The notes under the pieces: generated by a model
What the model was told of the DNA's origin: nothing
Databases searched by the model: none
The model's input: only the letters and a program-made list of their open reading frames with translations
Origin: Streptomyces sp. IMTB 2501
Lineage (GTDB): Bacteria > Actinomycetota > Actinomycetes > Streptomycetales > Streptomycetaceae
Assembly (NCBI RefSeq): GCF_001953885.1
Contig: NZ_MQUS01000012.1
Coordinates: 186,001-250,000 of the forward strand
DNA: 64,000 nucleotides
Reading direction: 5' to 3'
Made by a program: the position numbers and the translations under genes
In this document: positions 7,067-15,213 of the stretch, one piece after another
Position numbering within the stretch: the first letter of the stretch is position 1
How the letters are laid out: every line of letters starts with the position of its first letter

Positions 7067-8155
7067 CTAACGGCGCGAGGCGATCGCCTCGTACACCATG
7101 CCGACGAGCAGCTCGTCGGCGTCCCGGCGACCGAACTCACTTGCCGCGCGGGACATCTCGTACAGCCGGTGCGGGTCGGCGAGCACGGGCAGCACGTTCT
7201 GCTGCACCCACTCGGGCGTCAGTTCCGCGTCGTCGACGAGGAGTCCGCCGCCGGCCTTCACCACCGGCTGGGCGTTCAGCCGCTGTTCGCCGTTGCCGAT
7301 GGGCAGCGGGACGTAGGCGGCCGGAAGCCCGACGGCGGAGAGTTCGGCTACGGTCATCGCGCCCGCGCGGCAGAGCATCATGTCGGCCGCGGCGTACGCG
7401 AGGTCCATCCGGTCCAGGTAACTTACCGGGACATAGGGGGGCATTCCCGGCATCTGATGCACCTGCGGCAGTTCGTTCTTCGGGCCGACCGCGTGCAGGA
7501 TCTGGATACCGGCCTGCTGCAGCCACGGGGCGACCTGCTGGGTCACCTCGTTGAGGCGCCGGGCACCCTGGGACCCGCCGGAGACGAGCAGTGTGGGCAG
7601 ATTCGGGTCGAGGCCGAAGCGGTGGCGCCCCTCGGGGCGGGAAGCGGCCCGGTCCAGGACGGCGATCGAGCGGCGCAGCGGGATGCCGATGTAGCGGGCG
7701 TCGCGCAGCTTGCTGTCCGGCGTGGAGACGGCGACCCGGGCGGCGTACCGCGAGCCGATCTTGTTGGCCAGGCCCGGGCGGGCGTTGGCCTCGTGGATCA
7801 CGATCGGCACACCGAGCCGCTTGGCGGCCAGATAGGCGGGCAGGGCGACATAGCCGCCGAAACCGACCACGACGTCCGCCTTGGTGCGCTCCAGGATCTG
7901 CTCGGCGGCCTTGATGGTTCCGCGCAGCCGGCCCGGGACGGTGATCAGCTCAGGGGTGGGCTTACGGGGCAGCGGCACCGCCGGGATCAGCGCCAGCTCA
8001 TAGCCGCGCTCCGGGACGAGTCGGGTCTCCAGGCCGCGCTCCGTGCCCAGGGCCGTGATCCCCACGGCCGGGTCCTGCCTGCGCAGGGCGTCCGCGAGGG
8101 CGAGCGCGGGCTCGATGTGGCCGGCGGTCCCCCCACCGGCGAGTACGACATGCAC
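7067..8155 (-). CDS. murG: MurG, lipid II-forming GlcNAc transferase
   Basis: A 362-residue GT28 glycosyltransferase. It opens MHVVLAGGGTAGHIEPALA, the glycine-rich loop that binds the lipid I diphosphate, and contains VVGFGGYVALPAYLAAK and HEANARPGLANK. The C-terminal half binds UDP-GlcNAc: LLVSGGSQGARRLNE, then LCRAGAMTVAELSAVGLPA. It adds GlcNAc to lipid I at the inner face of the membrane, making lipid II. The start is GTG 8155, six bases after the ftsW stop, so translation is probably coupled. The length is normal for the family. Confidence 0.98.
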   Translation of the reverse strand: MHVVLAGGGTAGHIEPALALADALRRQDPAVGITALGTERGLETRLVPERGYELALIPAVPLPRKPTPELITVPGRLRGTIKAAEQILERTKADVVVGFGGYVALPAYLAAKRLGVPIVIHEANARPGLANKIGSRYAARVAVSTPDSKLRDARYIGIPLRRSIAVLDRAASRPEGRHRFGLDPNLPTLLVSGGSQGARRLNEVTQQVAPWLQQAGIQILHAVGPKNELPQVHQMPGMPPYVPVSYLDRMDLAYAAADMMLCRAGAMTVAELSAVGLPAAYVPLPIGNGEQRLNAQPVVKAGGGLLVDDAELTPEWVQQNVLPVLADPHRLYEMSRAASEFGRRDADELLVGMVYEAIASRR

Positions 8156-8161
8156 CGAAAT

Positions 8162-9538
8162 TCACCGCTCTCCGGACGAGCGCGCCCTTGAGGCACGCCG
8201 TCGCATCGTGTTCCATCTCCGGGAGGCACCGGCCGGCCTTCCCGACCGAGCAGAGCCCCCGGCTCCCCGCTTTCTACCAAAGCGAGGTTGCCGCATCGCA
8301 AGCGCCGCCCGCGCAGCGGGATCGTCGCGCGCGAAGGCGATCAGCAACCCGATGGCGAACATGGTCGGCAGCAGGGCGGACCCTCCGTAGGAGAACAGCG
8401 GGAGGGGGACGCCGGCGATCGGCAGCAGACCGAGCACCGCACCGATGTTGATCACCGCCTGCGCCATGATCCAGGTGGTCACACCTCCCGCGGCATACCT
8501 CACGAAGGGGTCCTCCGTGCGTCCGGCCACGCGGATACCCGCATAGCCTAGAGCCGCGAACAGGGCGAGTACCGACAGTGTCCCCGCCAGGCCCAGCTCC
8601 TCACCGGTGACCGCGAAGATGAAGTCGGTGTGGGCTTCCGGCAGTTGGCCCCATTTTTCCACACTCGCACCGAGACCGGAGCCGAAGAGTCCGCCGGAGG
8701 CGAGCGCGTAGATCCCGTGCACGGCCTGCCAGCAGTCGGCTACGCCCGTCTTGGGCTCGGTGGCGCCGATGCAGGCGAGCCGGGCCATCCGGTTGGGGCT
8801 GGTCTTGATGGCGACGAAGGCGAGCAGAGCGGCGATCTGCAGCACCATGGCGAACAGCCTGGTCGGCGCCCCCGCGAGCCACAGCAGGCCGAACAGGACC
8901 GCCGTGAGGATGATCGTCGTACCCATGTCGCCGCCGAGCATGATCAGCCCGAGCAGCAGGAAGGTGACCGGTACCAGCGGCACCAGCATGTGCTTCCACT
9001 GGGTCAGCAGCTTCTTCTCCTGCTTGCGGGCGATCAGGTCCGCGCCCCACAGCACCAGGGCCAGCTTGCCGAACTCGCTCGGCTGGATCTGGAAGGAGCC
9101 ACCGAGGGCGATCCAGTTCTGGTTGCCGTTGACCGTCTTCCCTATCCCCGGCACCTGCACGAGAGCCATCAGGAAGACGGCGCAGGCCAGGATCGGGTAG
9201 GCCAGCGCCCGGTGCAGCTTCACCGGCATGCGGGAGGCCACGAACATCAGTACCCCGCCCAGCACGGCGGCCAGCAGCTGCTTGCGGAAGAAGTACGACC
9301 CCGGCAGCGCCATCTGCAGCGCGGTGACCTGGGAGGCCGAGTAGACCATGACCAGGCCCAGCACGGTGATCAGCACGCTGCCGCCGAGGATCAGGTAGTA
9401 GGCGGTCAGCGGACGGTCCCAGGCCTTCTTGGCGCGCGCGTAGAACCGTTGCACGGGACTGTCGCGCCGGGGTCCGGGGACGGCGGGACGGCGGGACGCC
9501 CCTTGTACGGGCGGCCGACCGGTACGGCTACTGGGCAT
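8162..9538 (-). CDS. ftsW: FtsW, SEDS-family septal peptidoglycan polymerase
   Basis: A 458-residue polytopic membrane protein with about ten transmembrane segments. An Arg/Pro-rich cytoplasmic N-terminus (about 50 residues) precedes the first helix. SEDS motifs visible are GNQNWIALGGSFQIQPSEFGKLALVLW, split here across the text as NQNWIALGG and IQPSEFGKLALVLW, and the C-terminal PIAGVPLPLFSYGGSALL. FtsW polymerises lipid II into glycan strands in partnership with FtsI, which is encoded in the same cluster. I prefer ATG 9538 over the upstream GTG at 9550 because GGAGG lies five bases before it. Compared with Bacillus, the C-terminal tail is long and basic, ending RASRARSSGER. Confidence 0.96.
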   Translation of the reverse strand: MPSSRTGRPPVQGASRRPAVPGPRRDSPVQRFYARAKKAWDRPLTAYYLILGGSVLITVLGLVMVYSASQVTALQMALPGSYFFRKQLLAAVLGGVLMFVASRMPVKLHRALAYPILACAVFLMALVQVPGIGKTVNGNQNWIALGGSFQIQPSEFGKLALVLWGADLIARKQEKKLLTQWKHMLVPLVPVTFLLLGLIMLGGDMGTTIILTAVLFGLLWLAGAPTRLFAMVLQIAALLAFVAIKTSPNRMARLACIGATEPKTGVADCWQAVHGIYALASGGLFGSGLGASVEKWGQLPEAHTDFIFAVTGEELGLAGTLSVLALFAALGYAGIRVAGRTEDPFVRYAAGGVTTWIMAQAVINIGAVLGLLPIAGVPLPLFSYGGSALLPTMFAIGLLIAFARDDPAARAALAMRQPRFGRKRGAGGSARSGRPAGASRRWNTMRRRASRARSSGER

Positions 9539-9606
9539 CAACGCCTCCACTGAACGTCGACCGTCCCACGCGTCCCTCCCAAGATCCGCCCGGCGGGCGG
9601 CCGGGG

Positions 9607-11043
9607 TCAGGCTCCGAGTTCGCGGACCGCCGCCGCGAACGCGTCACCGCGCTGGTTGTAGTTGGTGAACATGTCCATGGAGGCGCAGGCCGGGGCCAGC
9701 AGCACCGTGTCACCGGGCTGCGCGAGCCGCTTCGCTTCCCTCACCGCCTGGAGCATCGCCTCAGTGTCGGTCCGGTCGAGGTCGACGACGGGTACTTCGG
9801 GGGCGTGTCGCGCGAGGGCGTCGCGGATCAGGGCACGATCGGCGCCGATCAGGACGGCACCACGAAGTCGCTTTGCCGACTTGGCGACCAGCTCGTCGAA
9901 GGTCGCACCCTTCGCCAGGCCACCCGCAATCCATACAATCGACTCATATGACGCCAACGAGGCTTCGGCGGCATGCGTGTTGGTGGCCTTGGAGTCGTCC
10001 ACATACGCCACCGAGTCGATGTCGGCGACGTGCGCGATGCGGTGGGCGTCCGGCCGGAAGGACCTGAGGCCGTCGCGGACGGCCTGGGCGGGCACCCCGA
10101 AGGCGCGCGCGAGGGCCGCCGCGGCAAGGGCGTTGGCGATGTTGTGCGGGGCCGACGGGTTGACGTCCGAGACCTCGGCCAGCTCCTGCGCGTTCTTCTG
10201 CCGGTTCTCGACGAAGGCGCGGTCGACCAGAATGCCGTCGACGACGCCGAATTGGGAGGGCGCGGGGGCGCCCAGGGTGAACCCGATGGCCCGGCAGCCT
10301 TCCTCGACGTCGGCCTCGCGGACCAGGTCCTCGGTGGCCTTGTCCTCGACGTTGTAGACACAGGCGACCCGATTGCCCTCGTAGATACGGCCCTTGTCGT
10401 GCGCGTAGGCCTCCATGGAGCCGTGCCAGTCGAGGTGGTCCGGGGCGAGGTTGAGGACGGCCGCCGAGTGGGCACGCAACGAGGGCGCCCAGTGCAGCTG
10501 GTAGCTGGACAGTTCCACGGCGAGGACGTCGTAACGCTCCTCGCCGAGGACCGCGTCCAGCAGGGAGACACCGATGTTGCCGACGGCGGCCGTGCGCAGG
10601 CCCGCGGCCTTCAGGATCGACGCCAGCATCTGCACGGTCGTCGTCTTGCCGTTGGTACCGGTGACGGCGAGCCAGGGTGCCGCTTCGGGGCCGCGCAGGC
10701 GCCAGGCCAGCTCGACGTCGCCCCAGACGGGCACGCCCGCCTTCTCCGCCGCCAGGAACAGCGGCTTGTCCGGCTTCCAGCCGGGCGCGGTGACGATCAG
10801 CTCGGTGCCCTCCGGCAGGGTCGCCCCGTCGCCGAGGCGCACGGTGATGCCGAGCGCCTCCAGTTCGGCGGCCTGCTCACGCGCGCGTGCGTCGTCGCCG
10901 TCGTTGACGACCGTGACGGTCGCCCCGCGCGCGTGCAGCACCTTGGCCGCCGGGACGCCGGAGACACCGAGGCCGGCGACGGTGACGTGCTTGCCCTGGA
11001 AGTCGAAGAGCTCCGAGGTGGAGGTCACTTTTCCGCTGCCCAT
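9607..11043 (-). CDS. murD: MurD, UDP-MurNAc-L-Ala:D-Glu ligase
   Basis: A 478-residue Mur ligase. It has an N-terminal Rossmann-like domain (VTVAGLGVSGVPAAKVL), a P-loop VTGTNGKTTT at about residue 125, the central motifs LNLAPDHLDWHGSMEAYAHDK and NPSAPHNIANALAAAAL, and a C-terminal domain with YVDDSKATNTHAAEASL. It adds D-glutamate to UDP-MurNAc-L-alanine in the cytoplasm. I chose ATG 11043 (MGSGKVTSTSEL), which overlaps mraY by 19 bases and matches the usual Streptomyces N-terminus. A GTG at 11028 gives a GTGA overlap and is a real alternative. The frame stays open upstream through mraY but is not family-like there. Confidence 0.96.
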   Translation of the reverse strand: MGSGKVTSTSELFDFQGKHVTVAGLGVSGVPAAKVLHARGATVTVVNDGDDARAREQAAELEALGITVRLGDGATLPEGTELIVTAPGWKPDKPLFLAAEKAGVPVWGDVELAWRLRGPEAAPWLAVTGTNGKTTTVQMLASILKAAGLRTAAVGNIGVSLLDAVLGEERYDVLAVELSSYQLHWAPSLRAHSAAVLNLAPDHLDWHGSMEAYAHDKGRIYEGNRVACVYNVEDKATEDLVREADVEEGCRAIGFTLGAPAPSQFGVVDGILVDRAFVENRQKNAQELAEVSDVNPSAPHNIANALAAAALARAFGVPAQAVRDGLRSFRPDAHRIAHVADIDSVAYVDDSKATNTHAAEASLASYESIVWIAGGLAKGATFDELVAKSAKRLRGAVLIGADRALIRDALARHAPEVPVVDLDRTDTEAMLQAVREAKRLAQPGDTVLLAPACASMDMFTNYNQRGDAFAAAVRELGA

Positions 11044-12098
11044 CCCGCATAGAAGAGGCCCAGTCCGACAATCACACAGATGCCCTGGATGATCCAGAAT
11101 CGGACCACCACCAGGACCTCGGACCAGCCCTTGAGTTCGAAGTGGTGCTGGAGTGGCGCCATCCGGAAGACGCGCTTGCCGGTGAGCCGGAAGGAGCCGA
11201 CCTGGATGACGACCGACATGGTGATGAGGACGAACAGGCCGCCCATGATGGCCAGCAGCAGCTCCGTACGGGAGAGGATGGCCAGACCGGTGAGGACACC
11301 GCCGAGGGCGAGCGAGCCGGTGTCGCCCATGAAGATCTTCGCCGGCGAGGTGTTCCACCACAGGAAGCCCAGGCAGGCACCCATCAGCGCGGAGGCGATC
11401 ACCGCGAGGTCGAGCGGGTCGCGCACCTCGTAGCAGGCGGCCGGGTTGGTCAGGGTCTGCGCGTTGGCGCAGGACTCCTGGAACTGCCAGACGCCGATGA
11501 ACGTGTAGGCGCCGAAGACGAGCACGGAGGCGCCGGTGGCCAGACCGTCCAGACCGTCGGTGAGGTTCACGCCGTTCGACATCGCGAGGATCATGAACAG
11601 CGCCCAGACGACGAACAGCACCGGGCCGATCGTCCAGCCGAAGTCGGTGATGAACGACAGCTTGGTGGAGGCCGGGGTGTTGCCGCGCGCGTCGGCGAAC
11701 ATCAGCGACAGCACGGCGAAGGAGATGCCGACGATCAGCTGGCCGGCCATCTTCGCCTTGGCCCGCAGGCCCAGCGAACGGCGCTTGACGATCTTGATGT
11801 AGTCGTCGAGGAAGCCGACCAGGCCCATGCCGAACATCAGGCCGAGGACCAGTACGCCGGAGTAGGTGGGCGGGTAGCCGGTGATGAGCTTGCTCAGGAA
11901 GTACGCGGCGATCGTCGCCAGGATGAAGGCGATGCCGCCCATGGTCGGCGTACCGCGCTTGCTGGCGTGCTCGCGCGGTCCGTCGTCACGGATGTACTGG
12001 CCGTAGCCCTTGCGGGCGAGGAGCTTGATCAGCAGCGGGGTGCCGATCAGCGTCAGGAAGAGGCCAATGACTCCCGAGAACAGGATCTGCTTCATCAT
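11025..12098 (-). CDS. mraY: MraY, phospho-MurNAc-pentapeptide translocase
   Basis: A 357-residue integral membrane enzyme with about ten helices. It carries the UDP-sugar transferase motifs: RKGYGQYIRDDGPREHASKR near the N-terminus, FLDDYIKIVKRRSLGL, SNGVNLTDGLDGLATG (catalytic aspartates), and MGDTGSLALGG, ending with PLQHHFELKGW (HHFE, the MraY family marker). It transfers phospho-MurNAc-pentapeptide to undecaprenyl phosphate, forming lipid I. The start ATG 12098 overlaps the murF stop by four bases. An extra periplasmic loop with two cysteines (ESCANAQTLTNPAACYE) is a typical actinobacterial addition. Confidence 0.98.
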   Translation of the reverse strand: MMKQILFSGVIGLFLTLIGTPLLIKLLARKGYGQYIRDDGPREHASKRGTPTMGGIAFILATIAAYFLSKLITGYPPTYSGVLVLGLMFGMGLVGFLDDYIKIVKRRSLGLRAKAKMAGQLIVGISFAVLSLMFADARGNTPASTKLSFITDFGWTIGPVLFVVWALFMILAMSNGVNLTDGLDGLATGASVLVFGAYTFIGVWQFQESCANAQTLTNPAACYEVRDPLDLAVIASALMGACLGFLWWNTSPAKIFMGDTGSLALGGVLTGLAILSRTELLLAIMGGLFVLITMSVVIQVGSFRLTGKRVFRMAPLQHHFELKGWSEVLVVVRFWIIQGICVIVGLGLFYAGWAAEK

Positions 12099-13489
12099 CG
12101 GGCGGCGACCTCGCCCTCGACGAGCGCCTGGGCGACGTTCTCCAGACCCACCGAACGGGACGCCTTCACGAGGACGACGTCCCCCGGGCGCAACTCGCTG
12201 CGCAACAGGTCGATCGCCGCCTGTGCGTCGGACACGTGCACCGACTCCTCACCCCACGAACCCTCGTTATATGCGCCCAGTTGCAGCCAGGAGGCCTCAA
12301 TCCCCCCGACCGCGACGAGCTTGCTGACGTTGAGCCGGACGGCGAGCCGTCCGACGGCGTCGTGCTCGGCGAGCGCCTCGTCCCCCAGCTCGGCCATCTT
12401 GCCGAGCACCGCCCACGTGCGGCGCCCCTTGCCCATGGCCGCGAGCGCCCGAAGGGCGGCCCGCATGGACTCGGGGTTGGCGTTGTAGGCGTCGTTGACG
12501 ATGGTCACGCCGTCCGGGCGCTCGGTGACCTCCATGCGCCAGCGGGAGAGGGTGCCCGCCTCGGAGAGCGCGGTGGCGATCTCTTCCGCGGACATGCCCA
12601 GCTCATGGGCGACGGCGGCCGCGGCGAGCGCGTTCGACACGTGGTGCTCACCGTACAGGCGCATGGTCACATCACATGCACCGGAGGGTGTGTGAAGCCT
12701 GAAGGAAGGTTGTCCACTGTCCGTGAGTCGCACGTTCTCGGCGCGTACGTCCGCTTCGGCCGACTCTCCGAAAAGGACCACCTTCGCCTTGGTACGCGGG
12801 GCCATGGCTCTCACCAGCGGGTCGTCGGCGTTGAGAATCGCCGCGCCGTCCTCCGGAAGGCCCTCGATGATCTCGCCCTTGGCCTGCGCGATCTGCTCCC
12901 GGCCGCCGAACTCGCCGATGTGGGCGGTGCCGACGTTGAGGACGAGGCCGATCTTGGGCGGGGTGAGGCTCGTGAGGTAGCGGATGTCGCCGATGTAGCG
13001 GGCGCCCATCTCCAGCACGAGGTACTGGGTGTCGTGCGTGACGCGGAGGGCGGTCAGGGGAAGGCCGATCTCGTTGTTGAGATTGCCTTCCGGCCAGATC
13101 GTGGGCGCCTTGCTGCTGAGCACCTGGGCGATCAGGTCCTTGGTGCTGGTCTTGCCGGCCGAGCCGGTGAGCGCGACGAGGTTCGCACCGGCCCGGGCCA
13201 CGACATGGCGAGCGAGAGCACCGAGCGCCTTGGTGACGTCCTCGACCACGATCGCGGGCACGCCGACCGGGCGGGACGCCAGTACGGCGACCGCGCCCGC
13301 CTCGGCGACCTGTGGTGCGAAGTCGTGGCCGTCCACGTGCTCGCCGACGAAGGCGGCGAACAGGCTGCCGGGCACCACCTCACGGGAGTCACGGACGACC
13401 GGACCGGTGACCTGGACGGACGGATCCGGTATGTCGTGCGTCTGCCCGCCGACGACTGCTGCGATCTCGGCGAGGGAGAGGGCGATCAC
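12095..13489 (-). CDS. murF: MurF, UDP-MurNAc-tripeptide:D-Ala-D-Ala ligase
   Basis: A 464-residue Mur ligase beginning MIALSLAEIAAVVGG. The P-loop LTGSAGKTSTKDLIAQ lies at about residue 107. NEIGLPLTALRV and YNANPESMRAALRAL are family motifs, and the C-terminal domain ends in a basic tail. It adds D-alanyl-D-alanine to complete the muropeptide precursor. The start is GTG 13489, with AGGGGA as ribosome-binding site. This site sits within a 22-23-bp duplication of the end of murE (13493-13538). The stop overlaps the mraY start. The typical Asp/Asn substitutions of actinobacterial MurF are present, and the length is normal. Confidence 0.97.
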   Translation of the reverse strand: MIALSLAEIAAVVGGQTHDIPDPSVQVTGPVVRDSREVVPGSLFAAFVGEHVDGHDFAPQVAEAGAVAVLASRPVGVPAIVVEDVTKALGALARHVVARAGANLVALTGSAGKTSTKDLIAQVLSSKAPTIWPEGNLNNEIGLPLTALRVTHDTQYLVLEMGARYIGDIRYLTSLTPPKIGLVLNVGTAHIGEFGGREQIAQAKGEIIEGLPEDGAAILNADDPLVRAMAPRTKAKVVLFGESAEADVRAENVRLTDSGQPSFRLHTPSGACDVTMRLYGEHHVSNALAAAAVAHELGMSAEEIATALSEAGTLSRWRMEVTERPDGVTIVNDAYNANPESMRAALRALAAMGKGRRTWAVLGKMAELGDEALAEHDAVGRLAVRLNVSKLVAVGGIEASWLQLGAYNEGSWGEESVHVSDAQAAIDLLRSELRPGDVVLVKASRSVGLENVAQALVEGEVAAR

Positions 13490-13492
13490 AAG

Positions 13493-13538
13493 TTCATCCC
13501 CTGGGTCTTCTGGATTTTCATCCCTGGGTCTTCTGGAT
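13493..13538 (-). repeat. Tandem duplication of the murE 3' end at the murE-murF junction
   Basis: TTCATCCCCTGGGTCTTCT plus GGAT (13493-13515) recurs at 13517-13538 with one C fewer. The right copy encodes the last codons of murE (IQKTQG, stop). The left copy is non-coding and, on the minus strand, supplies CAGGGGATGA, which is the ribosome-binding site of murF. Confidence 0.85.
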
Positions 13539-15173
13539 GGCTTCGCGGAGCACCTGGCGGTCGTCGAAGGGACGGATCACGCCGGCGATGTCCTGGCCCT
13601 GCTCATGGCCCTTGCCCGCGACCAGCACGGTGTCACCGGCCTGGGCGCGGCCCACGGCCGCGCTGATCGCCGCGGCCCGGTCCTCGAAGAGGAGTACCTC
13701 GCCACGCTCGTGCGCGGGCACGGAGGCCGCTCCCTGGAGCATGGTCGCGAGGATCGCGAGCGGGTCCTCGGAGCGGGGGTTGTCGGAGGTCAGTACGGCC
13801 GTGTCGGCGAGCCGGGCCGCGGCGGCGCCCATCGGGGCGCGCTTGGTCTGGTCGCGGTCGCCGCCGCAGCCGAGGACCACGTGCAGCCGGCCCTTGGTGA
13901 CCTTGCGCAGCGCCTTGAGCACCGATTCGACGGCGTCGGTCTTGTGCGCGTAGTCGACGACCGCGAGATAGGGCTGCCCGGCGTCCACGCGCTCCAGACG
14001 GCCGGGGACACCGGGTACGGCGGAGATGCCGTCGGCGGCGGTCTGCGGGTCGAGACCGGCGGCGGCGAGGGCGACGACGGCGGCGAGGGTGTTCGCCACG
14101 TTGAAGGGACCGGCGATCGGCGACCTGGCGTGGATCCGCTCGCCGTTCGGGCCGACGGCGGTGAACGTCGAGTCCATGGGGCCGACCTGGACGTCCTCGG
14201 CGCGCCAGTCGGCGTCGGGGTGGCCCTCGGCGGAGAAGGTGACGACCGGGACCGTGGCCTCCTGGGCGAGCCGGCGGCCGTACTCGTCGTCGGCGTTGAT
14301 CACGCCGAGTTTGCTGCGTTCCGGGGTGAACAGCTGTGCCTTGGCCCCGAAGTAGTCCTCCATGTCGGAGTGGAACTCCATGTGTTCCGGGCTGAGGTTG
14401 GTGAACACGGCGATGTCGAAGACACAGGCATCGACCCGGCCGAGGACCAGGGCGTGGCTGGAGACCTCCATGGCGACCGCCTCGACGCCGCGCTCGCGCA
14501 TGACGGCGAACAGGGCCTGGAGGTCGGTTGCTTCGGGGGTGGTGCGCTCGGACTTGATGCGCTCGTCACCGATGCGCATCTCGACCGTGCCGATGAGACC
14601 GGTGGACTTCGCGGTCCGCAGCCCGCCCTCGACCAGGTAGGCCGTGGTGGTCTTGCCGGAGGTGCCGGTGATGCCGATCTGGAGCAGGTCGCGGCCGGGG
14701 TGGCCGTAGATCGTCGCCGCGAGTTCGCCCATCCGCGCGCGCGGGTCGGCCACGACGAGGACCGGCAGTCCGGTCGCCGCGGCGCGCTCGGCGCCCCTCG
14801 GATCGGTGAGCACGGCGACCGCGCCGAGGCCGGCGGCCTGGGTGACGAAGTCGGCGCCGTGCAGGCGGGCGCCCGGCAGGGCGGCGTACAGGTCGCCGGG
14901 GCGGACGGCGCGCGAGTCGTGGGTGATCCCCGTGACCTCTGCGGCGGTGTCCGGAGCGGCGGCACCCAGCTGATCGGCCAGTTCCGCGAGGGGTGTGGCG
15001 GAGACGTGAACCGGTCGCGGCGGTCCCGGATATGTCACGGAAGCGCCCTTCTGGGTGGTTTGGGACTGATCAGCGTGTGGCACGGCGGTGAGCGTACCGG
15101 GCGCACCCGCTCCGGAGCGAAGTGAGGGGCGGGGGGCACCGTGGTTCCCGGGTTCCGGGGTGATCGTTGTCAC
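13518..15173 (-). CDS. murE: MurE, UDP-MurNAc-dipeptide:diaminopimelate ligase
   Basis: A 551-residue Mur ligase. It has a disordered Pro/Ser-rich N-terminus (about 1-55), then the N domain with VTGITHDSRAVRPGDLYAAL. The P-loop ITGTSGKTTTAYLVEGGL is at about residue 170, with LSPEHMEFHSDMEDYFGAK in the central domain. The DNPRSEDPLAI motif (DNPR) binds diaminopimelate, here the LL-isomer used by Streptomyces. It adds the third stem-peptide residue in the cytoplasm. The N-terminal extension is typical of streptomycetes. The downstream murF is 28 bases away, and the upstream ftsI stop is 40 bases before this start. Confidence 0.97.
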   Translation of the reverse strand: MTTITPEPGNHGAPRPSLRSGAGAPGTLTAVPHADQSQTTQKGASVTYPGPPRPVHVSATPLAELADQLGAAAPDTAAEVTGITHDSRAVRPGDLYAALPGARLHGADFVTQAAGLGAVAVLTDPRGAERAAATGLPVLVVADPRARMGELAATIYGHPGRDLLQIGITGTSGKTTTAYLVEGGLRTAKSTGLIGTVEMRIGDERIKSERTTPEATDLQALFAVMRERGVEAVAMEVSSHALVLGRVDACVFDIAVFTNLSPEHMEFHSDMEDYFGAKAQLFTPERSKLGVINADDEYGRRLAQEATVPVVTFSAEGHPDADWRAEDVQVGPMDSTFTAVGPNGERIHARSPIAGPFNVANTLAAVVALAAAGLDPQTAADGISAVPGVPGRLERVDAGQPYLAVVDYAHKTDAVESVLKALRKVTKGRLHVVLGCGGDRDQTKRAPMGAAAARLADTAVLTSDNPRSEDPLAILATMLQGAASVPAHERGEVLLFEDRAAAISAAVGRAQAGDTVLVAGKGHEQGQDIAGVIRPFDDRQVLREAIQKTQG

Positions 15174-15213
15174 GAGTTCGTTCCTGGTGTTCCGGTGTGC
15201 TGATCGGGGCTGA

